A stretch of DNA of 64,000 bases from Hordeum vulgare subsp. vulgare (lineage: Eukaryota > Streptophyta > Magnoliopsida > Poales > Poaceae): the NCBI RefSeq assembly GCF_904849725.1, contig NC_058518.1:7212147-7276146 (forward strand). Reading direction: 5' to 3'. Both the position numbers and the translations under genes were made by a program. The notes below the pieces were generated by a model that had not been told where the DNA came from, did no database searches, and was given only the letters and a program-made list of their open reading frames with translations. The first letter of the stretch is position 1. The number at the start of each line of letters is the position of its first letter. Positions 1 through 10,156 of this stretch are shown in pieces.

Positions 1-1246
1 AAACAGAATATTCACGAATATTCTGTTCTACAGTTTCATGGGCAGGTTCTGTTCTGCCATGGCCCTTGCCAACCCGCAAATCGCAAGAATTCAAACTTAC
101 AATTTGGCATCAATTCCATTGATTTGTAGCAAATTTGAACAACCAAACACAATTTTCGCTCAAATTAAACCATTGTTTTTTTTATCAAGACACTAAAGAA
201 CATCATGCAAAAGCAACCACCATCTTCACCACCGTCTTGGTTCTCGTTTCTCTCCACAACCCCAAAAGAATCTCACGCAAAAGCCATTATCATCTCCGTG
301 ACCATCATCGTCAACATCATCACTCTCCATTTCCGCCACCCATTCCCCCACCGGCGCTGAAGTCATCACACCTTGCAGCCATCATTCTTCTCTTCAAGAT
401 TTCTTTTCTTGCCATATCATGTCATTCTTTGGTGATGTCGTTCATTTTATTGTGATTCATTGTCATGATCTTGTTCTCCTCTGCAAGAAGCTTGGACAAA
501 GCCTTGTTCTCCTCGGTAAGGGCTTTCCTCTCCTCAATGGCGGCCTTGCACAACCCTTCTTCCTTGAGTAAGGGCCACTTTCTTGCTTCTCCTGCGCTTT
601 CTTCTCGGCCAACTCCTGCTTCATCTCCTCATTTGATTGCACCATGATATCTATCTTATCATGCAAGCTTGATGCCTTCGATTCCCTCTTGATCTTGTCC
701 TTCGCCTTTTTGTTTCCATCCGACTTGTTCTTGTTTCTTGGGCCATCATCATCTTCATCATCATCATCCGTCTCGGTGAGGGAGCCATTCTTCGGTGGGG
801 ATTCTTCCTCAATGAACTCCCAGTTTTGGCTATGTTGATGCAATTTCGAACAATGCTCTAGGTTGAATGACCTACCATGGGAAGCTTCCATGTCCTTGTA
901 CCTTTCTTGCACAATTACTCCTAAAAAACAAAAACAAAATTCAACATATGAAACATGTTTCAAACATTTAAAGTACAACGTGAGAAAGAACTCACATAGT
1001 TCAATTCAACGGTATCACTTGGTGGTGCATTGCGGTCTTATTCCAAGCAAGCAGCCCAACGGCTACAAACCGGCTTGATAGCGTCCCAACGACCTTGAAG
1101 AGACCTCAAGGTGAGCGGTGTTCTATTGGGATACTTCGCCATGAAGCAGAGGAATTGACCCTCTATCATTTGCCAATAGCACTTGGCGGTTTGTCTGTGA
1201 TGGTCGTCGCATCAAGAGACACAACTTCCCACGCCTTGATAAAAAA
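1..1246. repeat. Right end of an upstream tandem unit (partial Harbinger element)
   Basis: This stretch is identical by eye to 16558-17803, the right end of unit A. It belongs to a Harbinger element whose left terminus lies outside the window and which is cut at 1246, right after a run of six A. At 1247 the sequence switches to the unit body; at the equivalent point in unit A (17804) it instead continues through the rest of the Harbinger element. Bases 1-1246 therefore show that at least one more unit lies to the left. They contain the C-terminal two thirds of a broken Myb-like gene on the minus strand. Confidence 0.9.
463..1215 (-). pseudogene. Broken Myb/SANT-like NAM-associated transposon gene, N-terminally truncated
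   Basis: On the minus strand the frame reads YKDMEASHGRSFNLEHC, then an acidic run (TETDDDDEDDDGP), a basic run (NKNKSDGNKKAKDKIKRE) and a coiled-coil-like stretch. This is the layout of the Myb/SANT-like proteins with a NAM-associated C-terminal domain that accompany PIF/Harbinger transposases in grasses. Further N-terminal codons, including LRSLQGRWDAIKP, lie upstream of a small intron (GT donor near 994, AG acceptor near 922). An in-frame stop follows CLE, and a one-base shift after AQEKQE ruins the C-terminus. The N-terminus is missing because the tandem breakpoint cuts the gene. It is a dead gene. The family call rests on remembered family sequence. Confidence 0.65.
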
Positions 1247-4117
1247 CTAACAAAAGAATTGTCACCGCATGTTAATTTTTATGCCAAACAAACTAACAAC
1301 AAGAAGCTATGCATATTCTTCTTATTATTCCACTCAAATCATGGTGAAGTCAGATTTGATACAGGGGATTACTCCACTTTAAGATTATATACAATTTAAA
1401 GTTCAGAACCGAGTGACCATACCAGCAGAGGAGAGTAGTCTACTTTGAACCATGCTTGCGCCTTTGTTCTCAAATCACGCGAGAAAACCAAAACATACAA
1501 ACTGTGCGTGCTATGCAGATGTGGAGGAGGGGGGAAGCTCACCATGTTTGCTAGGATGGGCAAGCAGCCATCCGTCTGCTAGTCCTTCCACATGACCAAT
1601 GTCCAGTCTATAATGAGCAAGCTAAAAAAAGTGTAATGTATGTGTCCAGTAAACATGCACACAACAAAATAGCAATCGGCCGGTCATCTAATCTATGTAA
1701 AACAATTCAGTGATCCCACTCCTATCTTGCATTGTTTCATTGACAAAACCCATTAAAATGAGAGTCATGAATGAGTGAAAAGAAATACATGTTCTGTTAT
1801 GGAGCTAGCAGTTAGGAAATAGCATGTCTAGCTTTCCAAATCAAGAAGATTTAGACAATCGAGCAACAATAGATGATCAAGCAACAGTGAAAATGACCAA
1901 ATGAACTGTACATGATCATAGGAACGATTGATATCAGGAATGCACTGTTAGGGTACATAGGACAGAACATGCCAGAATTTGATAACAACCCTAGGAATCA
2001 AACAACCATGTCATCACTAGTAGACGAATCAGAGTTATAGTGTTTTAGAGGACATGCCATAAGGGGCTTCTTTATAACAAAGCCTGGTAAACCATCACAC
2101 ATATCACACAGCCAAAACATTCCAACCACTGGCATGGAGATCAACCAAGGACCAACTGCAACCAGCACACACATTACCCAGCACGTCGACAAGGGAAACA
2201 CTCCAGCGCATGCAACACAATACCCGGCAAAAGACAAAAACTCATAGGACTAAAATTGAGGGCTAAATCCACTAATTATTTTACCATAATCACCACGAGA
2301 AGCACAAGTGCTTGCATTAGAGACCATCAGCGCAACCCAGAATCCTAGAAATTGCCATGTAATTAAATGTACCAAGGATGGATGGTCATCAGCACAAGTG
2401 CTTGCATTGCAAGACGAGTGTTTGTGACTCCTTGAGCATCTCAATGAGTTCAAATCGATTTCCGAATGCAACATCATATGTGAACTATAATTATGTGCAA
2501 TAATTCTGCCAACATAAACAAAATGATACGAAAACAAGGCATGATCGTACTGAAGAAAACTAATAAAATGAGCCTACTACTAAGTTTTCCACTCATTCAA
2601 AATTCATTTGTACTTTCAAGTAATACTTTGACAAAAACTCAGGTATAACTTGGTATTTATAATATAGCAGGCCCCCAAAACAAAACGAAAATAACAAATG
2701 GCAACTCATATGTGACAATTCTAGTAAAAAGCAGCAGCAAGTGTGATAAAAGGAAGTTCTTGTACTAGGTTGTAGTAGCAGTTGCTAGTACCTTTCTTCA
2801 CGGACAGATGAAGAACAATAATGTTCTCTTCCTTTTCCTGACTGAGATCAGCACCACAATCTAGAATGTAACTGAAGAAGGGCGGGTTTAAGCCATCCAC
2901 GGTGTGCCCCAACCTCCAGGGGAACCTTGACAATGTAACAATTTAATTCATGACACTGACAAAGACCAACATGTATATATATTAGGAAGTAGTAACAAAC
3001 ATGAGCAGGCTAATGGACATGGGAAGTGTGTAATCGTGTAAGGACAGGCTATGGTTTGATATATTCCAAATTATCACCATTTACATGAAAACCAAAAAGA
3101 ACTGGACATATATTCACATGTTGAGCTATACTGTTTTTCCTGAATCCGAATAATGATAGGATGCCCAGTTTACATAGTGCCTACTCCAGCCACCAAGTCT
3201 CTAATTTAGAAAGAATGGGCTATATTCTACACTAACCCAGCAACACAGACATGATGATTCACTCCAACTGTATTTGAATATAAAATATATGTTTGGACCC
3301 CGGCTAGTCCCAGGGCCTATGCTAGTCCCAGGTTCCATTGAAACTAGTATAGAGCTTGCAAGTTGCAATTGTTGCATCAACATTGTGTACAATGATGTTT
3401 TGCCGGGGGGATGAGAATAGGAACGCGATGATGTGACACCTTTTGCACGCATCCTGGATAGGAGCAGTTAGTAGATACGTGCTTTGCCGACTACTAGAAC
3501 CGTGGTCCATGGCCATCAATACCACAAATGGAAGGACAGGCTAGTTGGTTCTGTAAATTGAAAAAAAAACATTATTTCCATGTCAAAGTATTATGATAAC
3601 AATCCGAAAATAGGAAATGGCCGATACTGAAATTTAAAGTATTGAACGTCACAAGCATGGGTACAGCTAGTGTCACACGTCCAACAATCTAAAGTGAGAC
3701 TACTGCTGCTATCACTGGCAGTGGAGCAGGAAAGGCGCTAGTTTTGACAACTTGTATGTGTACTACTGCAAATGAACCAGATCAACCATGCGGCTAACTG
3801 AAAAATGGAAACAAAGTCCTCCACATGCCTTGGAATTATTTCTCACATGTTGACCCGACAAACAATTAACTAGTTGATTACTCGGATGTATGCAGACCGT
3901 TATTTATTTCTTCAAGTAATTTTTCGTTTCAGGTGATCCAAGTCTAGCCAGAATTGCACGAGGAATCGTACTTGCAAAATTAACTTGATGCTCGCGAGAC
4001 TGGAGAGTGCTGCTACATGCACAAATTCAGTCTTCCAGGTTGACCTCTCAAATATTTTAGGTCTTGATAGATGACCATGTCATGGGCTCATGGCAACCTA
4101 TGGTCACCATAGTACTA
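1247..4117. other. Left arm of unit A, no recognisable gene
   Basis: This is AT-rich sequence with only short open frames. An 18-bp direct repeat (agcacaagtgcttgcatt) occurs at 2301-2318 and 2391-2408. A 12-bp repeat (gctagtcccagg) occurs twice near 3302-3333. A minus-strand frame at 2721-2933 contains LDCGAD, which superficially resembles an ankyrin repeat, but nothing around it supports that. I see no promoter or splice pattern strong enough to call a gene. Confidence 0.6.
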
Positions 4118-4120
4118 TTA

Positions 4121-5467
4121 GAGTATCTCTAGCAGACCCCCTAAAAGGGCCGAACCCGCAAAATAACCGCCAAAATACAGGTCAAGGCGGAAAATGCTGC
4201 TAGACCAGACCCCACTACCGCGTCCGGCCCGTAATTTTTTTTTGCGGGGCGCGACAAAATGCCCACCCTAACCCGCGAAAATGCAGGTTCTTCCGCCCAC
4301 CCCGTCGGTGCCCTGTATATATCTAAGCGGTTAGTTGGTGGGACATTTCACCCGCGCTTTTCCCCCACCTACCGCCGCCGGGTGCCGCCTTCGATTCCGG
4401 CCGTACCAGCCGTCCGGATCATGACGGTGGGCCGCCGCAGTCCCAAGATCGGCCTCCACCACGCCCTCGTGCCTCGGCTTACCGGAAAGCTACAAATCGG
4501 TGGTTGTTTTGTCGCGACCACCAGATTGGCTTTTCCAGCCACCGTTGGCTGCACCAAAGCCATGGATTGGTCGGGAGCACCCCGCACAGCCTCGGCAAAG
4601 CGCGAGCGCCGCATGCAGGTACTGGTTCCATCCTCTAGTTGCTGGCGTCGGTTTGCCGGCAAGGACTCTTCCGGCCATCGCTTGGGCTCGGCTTGCCGAT
4701 GCCACTCATAGAGTGCGATGACTGCCTAGAAACAGTGTTGTGGCTCACATCCAACACACGGCAGCACCTCGGATGGGTATTCTTCAAATGCAGAAACGAC
4801 GGGGTATGCCCTTCTTCCTCTTCTGCTTTGTCAACTTATTTGGTTAAATTATGGTAGCTTATTGAGGTGTTCATCTGTGTAGGAAGGTAGATGCTAATTT
4901 TGGTATTGGAAAGAAGAATACATCGATCTATTGATAGAAAGAAACTTAATAGATGTTCGTGCACTCCTTAGTATAATTGAACCTAACGATGCAGCTGCAT
5001 GTGCAATTAGAATAGATATTAGAGGTGAATCAACGTCTAATTGTTTAGAATCAAAGCCGAAGAATGAAGAATGCAAGATGAAGAACCCCTGGATCAACAA
5101 TGAATGCATGGAGAAGATGTTGATCCAACTAGTGGGAGCAGTTATGGAAGTTGGATATCTTCTAAAATGTCTAATTGTGGTTCTTGTTTTTTTTGGTCTT
5201 GCTGTTTTAGCAATAATTTGGTGAATTATGATGTATCCAATGCCTTTGAAGAAAATAAAGAAGCAACTAAATGTGTTTTCATGCCTGAAAATGCAATGGA
5301 AATAATAGATTTCGCAGGCCAGCGTGGGCGGCGGCCCAGCAGACCCCGTAAAATGGACCCTCATAAAAGGATATTTTGCCGCACACGCCGGTCCACAAAA
5401 GGGTTTTTCCGCGAACTGCAAACGACTTTTGCGGATCGGCTTTATACGAGGTCTGCTATAGATGCTC
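4121..5467 (+). mobile_element. PIF/Harbinger non-autonomous element carrying a GRF gene (unit A)
   Basis: The left terminus is GAGTATCTCTAGCAGACC and the right terminus is GGTCTGCTATAGATGCTC, which form an 18-bp imperfect terminal inverted repeat. Both ends are flanked by TTA (4118-4120 and 5468-5470), the target duplication typical of PIF/Harbinger. The 1,347-bp interior has no DDE transposase but holds a split, broken GRF-zinc-finger gene on the plus strand. The GC-rich subterminal parts (4140-4330 and 5320-5440) contain repeated CCGCAAAA-like words. The same core, CTAGCAGACC, ends the second Harbinger element of the unit. Confidence 0.85.
4639..5224 (+). pseudogene. GRF-type zinc-finger protein with C-terminal membrane segment, broken (unit A)
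   Basis: Exon 1 ends at about 4803 (GACGGG before gtatgc) and exon 2 starts at 4883 after an AG. Together they give CDDC, then GWVFFKC, then EGRC, the four-cysteine pattern of a GRF zinc finger, a nucleic-acid-binding module. A TAA at 4895-4897 directly after the last Cys is followed in the same frame by FWYWKEEYIDLLIERN, so the reading frame is otherwise preserved as far as TGA at 5222. The C-terminus has a hydrophobic stretch (LLKCLIVVLVFFGLAVLAII), a likely membrane anchor. The start is uncertain; ATG 4639 or 4699 are options. Unit A encodes Trp (TVLWL) where B and C encode Arg. Confidence 0.6.
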
Positions 5468-5470
5468 TTA

Positions 5471-8400
5471 CATATAAGCAGGAGTCAAATACACGAATTC
5501 AGACTGAAGAAGCCATACGTACATGTTCCATATATTATCATCTATCATATAAATGAAGCAGGTATTTGTTCTACCCGAGCGCAACCAGAGGGGAGCAGGG
5601 GAAGGAGAGGAGCTAACCATGACTGTTATGGAGCCGATGCCGAACAGGCAGCGGGTCCAACGAAAGAGCCTACCACCACACACCTCGATGAACCCCTTGT
5701 CATCTCGTGTACCGATGGAATCCTGCTGCTGCTGCACAAGAAGGACATAACGAATGTTGATCTCAAATGGAGAAGGAAAAGAAGAAATCATGTCCTAGTA
5801 ATGGATCCAGTAACAAAGACCTGTCCTAGACGCTGGAGCGGGGCTCCATGGAGTTCAGCTTGGGGGTGCCCTCCCTGGGTGAGCTTGTCGAGCCCCACCA
5901 ACACGTACCAATGTTTAGCACCTGCACATGCAGTGCAAAAAAGAGGTCAATCAACATACCAAAGTGATGAGAGGTTTATGACCATTGTCAACCTGAACCC
6001 ATGGTCAATACTGTTCGATCTAGTACTGGTTTCCGTGTGGATGTGTGCCTAGCCAGTATTCAAATTTATTGATTGAGCTCAATCCTTCTGCTCATGAACT
6101 TGCTCGTAGGGCTGCACGGTGGGTTTTTCCTGAAAAGGATGGACCTTTCATGTAGTTAATTCTGCTGGTATGACTTTAATCTTGTTCCTCCAAAATGGGG
6201 TAGAACATGGTGGTTTGATGACATATTTATCTGTTGTGGTTACTCTCAGTATCCGGCAATTACTTTCACCAACTCAAGAAATTATACGAGGCCATGAAGT
6301 TCAAAATTTTGGATAGACATGTGTCACTTTTTAAAAAGAATGTTGATACAGAAGTGCATCTCTCTCGAAGAAAAAGATACAGCTTTTTTGAAAACACATA
6401 TACTATAGATAGGCAAGAACCTGTTTTTTTTTTCTTTTCTTTTAGAACAAATATAATAGACTTGGCAAATGGCTGGACCTGTTTTACACGTTATTCAACA
6501 GAAGAGCATATAATGAACATTTTATTCCACAGTAATGTCAATGTGAGCACTCAAAAGCAATATGCTTCATTTCAATGGAGGAAAAAATATCCATTTGACA
6601 CAGGGATACGGTCAATTTCAACAACAAAATAGGCAACATCACAGAAAAATAGAACTCCGGTGAGATTGTAGAGGTGTTGGCAAGAGCCTCTCTCTCTCCC
6701 AATGGATGCACACACGCGCGCAAGCTGTTGGAGCAAATTGACACAAGCAAAAACAGAGGAGGAGGAGAGCAGCACACACACAGATTTGTTTTGCAGGCAA
6801 CGGATGCCTTTTTTCTTTCTTCTTGCTTGACCAACAACACACACCGGTTCTGCTTTTGATGTCCAGTTACAAAAATCATTTTCTTGTACCGAATTTGAGA
6901 GGGGAAGATGGGTTAGAGCAGCTTACTACCTTGACGAGCGAGGAGAACCAGAGGAGGGATGTCCATGGCGTACAGAGCAGCAGCACAACAAGCAGGTGCA
7001 TGTCCCCTAGAGCAGCAGTACAGCAGGCGGATGAAACAACCTTCCTCTCCCATGGCGAAGGTGCTCGATCAGGGAGAGAGAAAAGGTGAGGTGAGGAAGA
7101 GCCTACAGAAATATTACGAGACCGAAAGTTGAAGATTTTGGAGAGACATGCGCGGCCTTCTTAAAAAGAATACTGATAGAGGCAAACTAGATGTACACAA
7201 AATAGAATAGAGCAGCTCATAATGTCTAGCACTATACACAAAATAGGCAACTTCAGAGAAAAATAGTAGTCGTACTCTAGTGAGATTGTAGGGAGGCGCC
7301 AAACCAGATGAGATCATGCGAATAACAAATCATTTTTTTGTAAAGATCTTTCAGGTAGGCAAGAACCTGTTTTTTTTTCGTTTTGAACAACTATAATAGA
7401 GCTGGCAAATGGTTGGCTCCTTCTTACAAGTCATTCAAAAGAATAGAACAGCTCCGTGATGTCTAGCACTCGAAAGCAATATGCTTCATTTCAAAGAAGG
7501 AAAAACAAAAAGACTCATTTGACAGAATAATAGGGCCAGTTCAACAACAAAATAGGCAACGTCGCAGAAAAATACTACTCTAATGAGCTGGATCATTTTC
7601 TTGTACCAAATCTGAGGAAATCTGAGAGGATGAGATGGGTCGGAGCAGCTTATTACTTCCTTTCTGGTTTAGGGTCTTGAGCAGCAGCACATGCCTCCTC
7701 TCCCATGGTGCCTTCCACGCTCGCCATGGCCGGTGATAGGGTTCAGGTTCCTCTTGCCTGCTAGGTCGCCATGGCCGCGGGCTAGGGAGGGAGGGACTGC
7801 TGCTGGTGTGGCCATGGCATCGAGCTAGGGTTTCGTCCTGAGCTGCTGGATTCGATCTGGGGTGTAGGGAGAGAAGGGTGGCGTAGAAGGCGGAGGCCGG
7901 AAGGTCGCCGACGAGTCTGGGAGTGGGGAGCTCGCCGGTTGTCGGAGAGGGAGGTGGTCATTGGCGGCTGGATGGGGATGGGGATGGGATGGGGATGGGG
8001 ATGAGATGGGGTTGGGGTTGGGGTTGGGGGCGGGGTTGGTTGGGAATCGGGAAGGAGGGCCTATCGTCTCTACTGGTTGGTGTTTGGTTATCTTAAAAAT
8101 CATTTTTAATTGGCACCGATGGGCCTGCCCGCTGCAATAGTTCAAAACCATGAAAAATTTCATGTGGTCTTGGCGGGCCTGTACGCGCCGGTTCGAAACG
8201 AATTTTCCTTCTGGCGCGGACCAACAAGAGCGCGCGAGCCATAGAAGGTTTTCGTCATCGACGAATGCTTCTGATTGGTCAGCGTTGAGCTCTCATGGAT
8301 CGATCCCCTCCTTCCATTTGGTCCATTCATTTTTTCGAATCCAACGACATACACTTCACGTCACGTGGATCATGCTCATTGCTCTCTGTATATCCCGTTT

Positions 8401-8482
8401 AACGATTCTAGCCTAAACTTCCTTCACCTATTATATATAAATCTAAATGTAAAACCTAATAAACATGTTCAATACAAATATA
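5471..8482. other. Gene-poor segment with decayed internal repeats and a G-rich tract (unit A)
   Basis: No gene could be supported. Parts of 6296-6930 are repeated in diverged form at 7125-7300 and 7353-7660. Shared words include aggcaagaacctg, aagcaatatgcttcattt, caaaataggcaac and atcattttcttgtacc. Bases 7971-8040 are a G-rich degenerate minisatellite (ggggat then ggggtt units). Around 7690-8050 the minus strand resembles a GC-rich plant 5' leader (AAACCCTAG and several ATG), but no downstream exons follow. A 28-codon coding-like run lies at about 6078-6161 on the plus strand. Confidence 0.55.
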
Positions 8483-8578
8483 CTCCCTTCGTCTGGAATT
8501 ACTTGTCGTAAAAGTAATAAAAATAAATGTATCTACAACTAAAATAAACCTAGATACATCCATTCCAAACGAAGGGAC
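8483..8578. mobile_element. Stowaway-type MITE (unit A)
   Basis: The 96-bp segment begins ctcccttcgt and ends acgaagggac, flanked by TA on each side (8481-8482 and 8579-8580). The CTCCCT terminus, TA target duplication and short AT-rich interior are diagnostic of Stowaway (Tc1/mariner-derived) MITEs of grasses. A partial second copy of the same type of end (tactccctcaatctggg) occurs near 8958. Confidence 0.85.
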
Positions 8579-8597
8579 TACGAAACTAAGAAGACGT

Positions 8598-8737
8598 TCA
8601 ACTTTGTTGGTATAAGTTTTTTCTTCATGTCTACCTCGTCCCGTGTTCCTCCCTCGTCTGATGGTGGACACCCGACTAGTCCCTATAAATTTGACCATCA
8701 ACTTTGTTGGTATAAGTTTTTTCTTCATGTCTACCTC
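8598..8737. repeat. 40-bp direct repeat, 100-bp period (unit A)
   Basis: A 40-bp sequence starting tcaactttgttggtataagt and ending tctacctc is present at 8598-8637 and again, unchanged, at 8698-8737. Each copy is associated with a nearby gtccctataaa word (about 8679 and 8759). It looks like a local duplication next to the MITE. Confidence 0.8.
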
Positions 8738-9002
8738 TCCTTTTGTTGCTATTATTTTGTCCCTATAAAAGGCACAGTGTCCACAACAGCAGCGATCAAT
8801 TCATTGCATGCAATGGTATTAATTAGAAAAATTAACATTTTTTTTTCTTTTTTTTCTCTTCGTCTTGGCCGCGATGCACAACCTAAGATGACCTATACAC
8901 CAAGAAGGAGGAAGTACCTCTCCTTGATACTACCCATAGTGGGAGTAACATAGGTAGTACTCCCTCAATCTGGGTTTTATAGAGCATGTGCTTAGTTCAA
9001 CT

Positions 9003-9297
9003 TTGTTGATTCCATGCTTCATGGCGGTAAACGGGCTCAATGCAGTAAGGATCCCGGTGGGATGGTGGATTGCCACTGGAGATAACCCTCCGACTCCATA
9101 CGTTGGAGGCTCTCTCCAAGCCTTGGACAATGCCTTTCGATGGGCAGAGTACGTAGTCTAATTCACGAAATTGATTTTTTTCGAAACTTATCAATACAAA
9201 ATTAAAGGAATTATGAATTAATCAACACATTTGTGGATGTATTTGTAGGGCACGCAAGCTAGGAGTGATCATAGGCTTGCAAGAAGCTCTTCGGTTG
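9003..9297 (+). pseudogene. Fragment of a GH5 exo-beta-1,3-glucanase-like gene (unit A)
   Basis: Frame 9018-9148 reads NGLNAVRIPVGWW, then GGSLQALDNAFRWAE. This matches what I recall of plant GH5 glucan exo-1,3-beta-glucosidases, just N-terminal of their catalytic region. A gt at 9149 and an ag before 9249 restore the frame as WAEARKLGVIIGLQEAL, so a genuine intron survives at 9149-9248. No upstream or downstream exons are present and the catalytic glutamates are missing, so this is a captured or residual two-exon fragment. Unit A has caatgcc where B and C have caacgcc. Confidence 0.6.
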
Positions 9298-9321
9298 GGA
9301 TTATTTCTCAATCAACTTTCA

Positions 9322-9409
9322 CTTTTGGCTATGTTGATGCAATTTCAAACAATGCTTTAGGTTGAATGGCCTACCACAGGAAGCTTCCGTGTCCTTGTAC
9401 CTTTCTTAC
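9322..9409 (-). mobile_element. Short fragment of the Harbinger Myb-like gene (unit A)
   Basis: About 88 bp here, containing ttttggctatgttgatgc and then aagcttcc, match 822-911 of the Harbinger element with several substitutions, in the same orientation. It is an older, separate piece of a related element lying directly between the GH5 fragment and the Copia remnant. It contains no terminal repeat. Confidence 0.75.
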
Positions 9410-9857
9410 AGAATTTCTACCACAAGGAGTTTTTCCACATGGTTTCTCACGAAAGGTTTTTAATGAGGCAATATCAATGCAAGCATGGACGATATATGTC
9501 ATTTTCTCTTTATTTTCCCACTGGGTTTTAGAAGGAGTTTTTCATGGCATATTGTATGTTTTCTTCTCAATTTTTTCCACAGGGTTTTGGAGGAGAACAT
9601 TTCAAAGATGATGGGTCTCAAGGACAAGCGAGGATTAGGGGGTGTTAGGATTTATTTTAAACTAATTATAATAATTAGGGAATAATCCTCCCTTGTACAG
9701 AACCGCTTCGTGCGGGTTGCTAGCCAACCGACGCGACGGTTTTTTCACGACCCCCACGAGCGGACGCATCCGTTCGTGGCGACGGTTAATTCCCTGTGTA
9801 TTTAATCCTCATGGATCATCAATGAAAGAGACAGTTCGATCAAATCATACTTTCACA
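9410..9857 (+). mobile_element. 3' end of a Copia-type retrotransposon with LTR remnant (unit A)
   Basis: Bases 9410-9600 hold repeated ccaca(g)gg-gtttt and ggtttttaatgaggca motifs, as commonly found between pol and the 3' LTR in grass Copia elements. A purine tract (gaggattaggggg, 9630-9642) precedes TGTTAGGATTTA at 9643. An LTR-like stretch runs from there to a CA near 9857, with tgtgtatttaatcc and atcaatgaaag near its end. No pol frame or second LTR is present. The remnant ends about 300 bp before the beta-galactosidase start codon, so it may contribute promoter sequence. The exact right end is uncertain. Confidence 0.55.
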
Positions 9858-10156
9858 GATGCATGTGCTCTCTCATCGCGACTCTCTCCCTTCCTAATCA
9901 AAGAATAGATAAAACGAATAGACCATCTGATTTAAAACAAGAGTCCATGTGAATATGCACTTCCATATACACACGCGTGCTTATCCTACTAATCCATGGC
10001 TCTAACGCAGTTTGTTAGCTGCACGCATGAGTGCGTGCGTGGCTCTTTGCTTATCCTACTAATCCACGCCAATATATCTTTCTTTCCCCAATAAATACAC
10101 ACGGCCGGCGGTGCGTGCGTGCATCCTTTCTTCTCCCTAGCTAGCAGCTTCTCGCC
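9858..10156 (+). promoter_or_regulatory. Proximal upstream region of beta-galactosidase, with 70-bp duplication and TATA-like box (unit A)
   Basis: A 19-bp word (tgcttatcctactaatcca) occurs at 9978-9996 and again at 10048-10066, 70 bp apart, with gtgcgtgcgtg between the copies. A TATA-like aataaata lies at 10090-10097, about 60 bp upstream of the ATG. The leader before the ATG is agcttctcgcc, giving gccATGg, a good context for a grass start codon. Promoter function is inferred only from position and motifs. Confidence 0.4.

Noticed and set aside
463..978. 171-codon acidic/basic frame on the minus strand, repeated five times, as a host gene
   Set aside because: It is the middle of a transposon-borne Myb-like gene with a frameshift, an internal stop and, in most copies, a missing N-terminus.
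2721..2933. Possible ankyrin repeat (LDCGAD) on the minus strand
   Set aside because: Only six residues resemble the repeat; no neighbouring repeats or splice sites.
6078..6161. Coding-like run LIELNPSAHELARRAARWVF
   Set aside because: Short, ends in a stop, and I could not place it in any family; may be a gene fragment.
8010..8040. Telomere-like ggggtt repeats
   Set aside because: Plant telomeres are TTTAGGG; this is part of a degenerate G-rich minisatellite.
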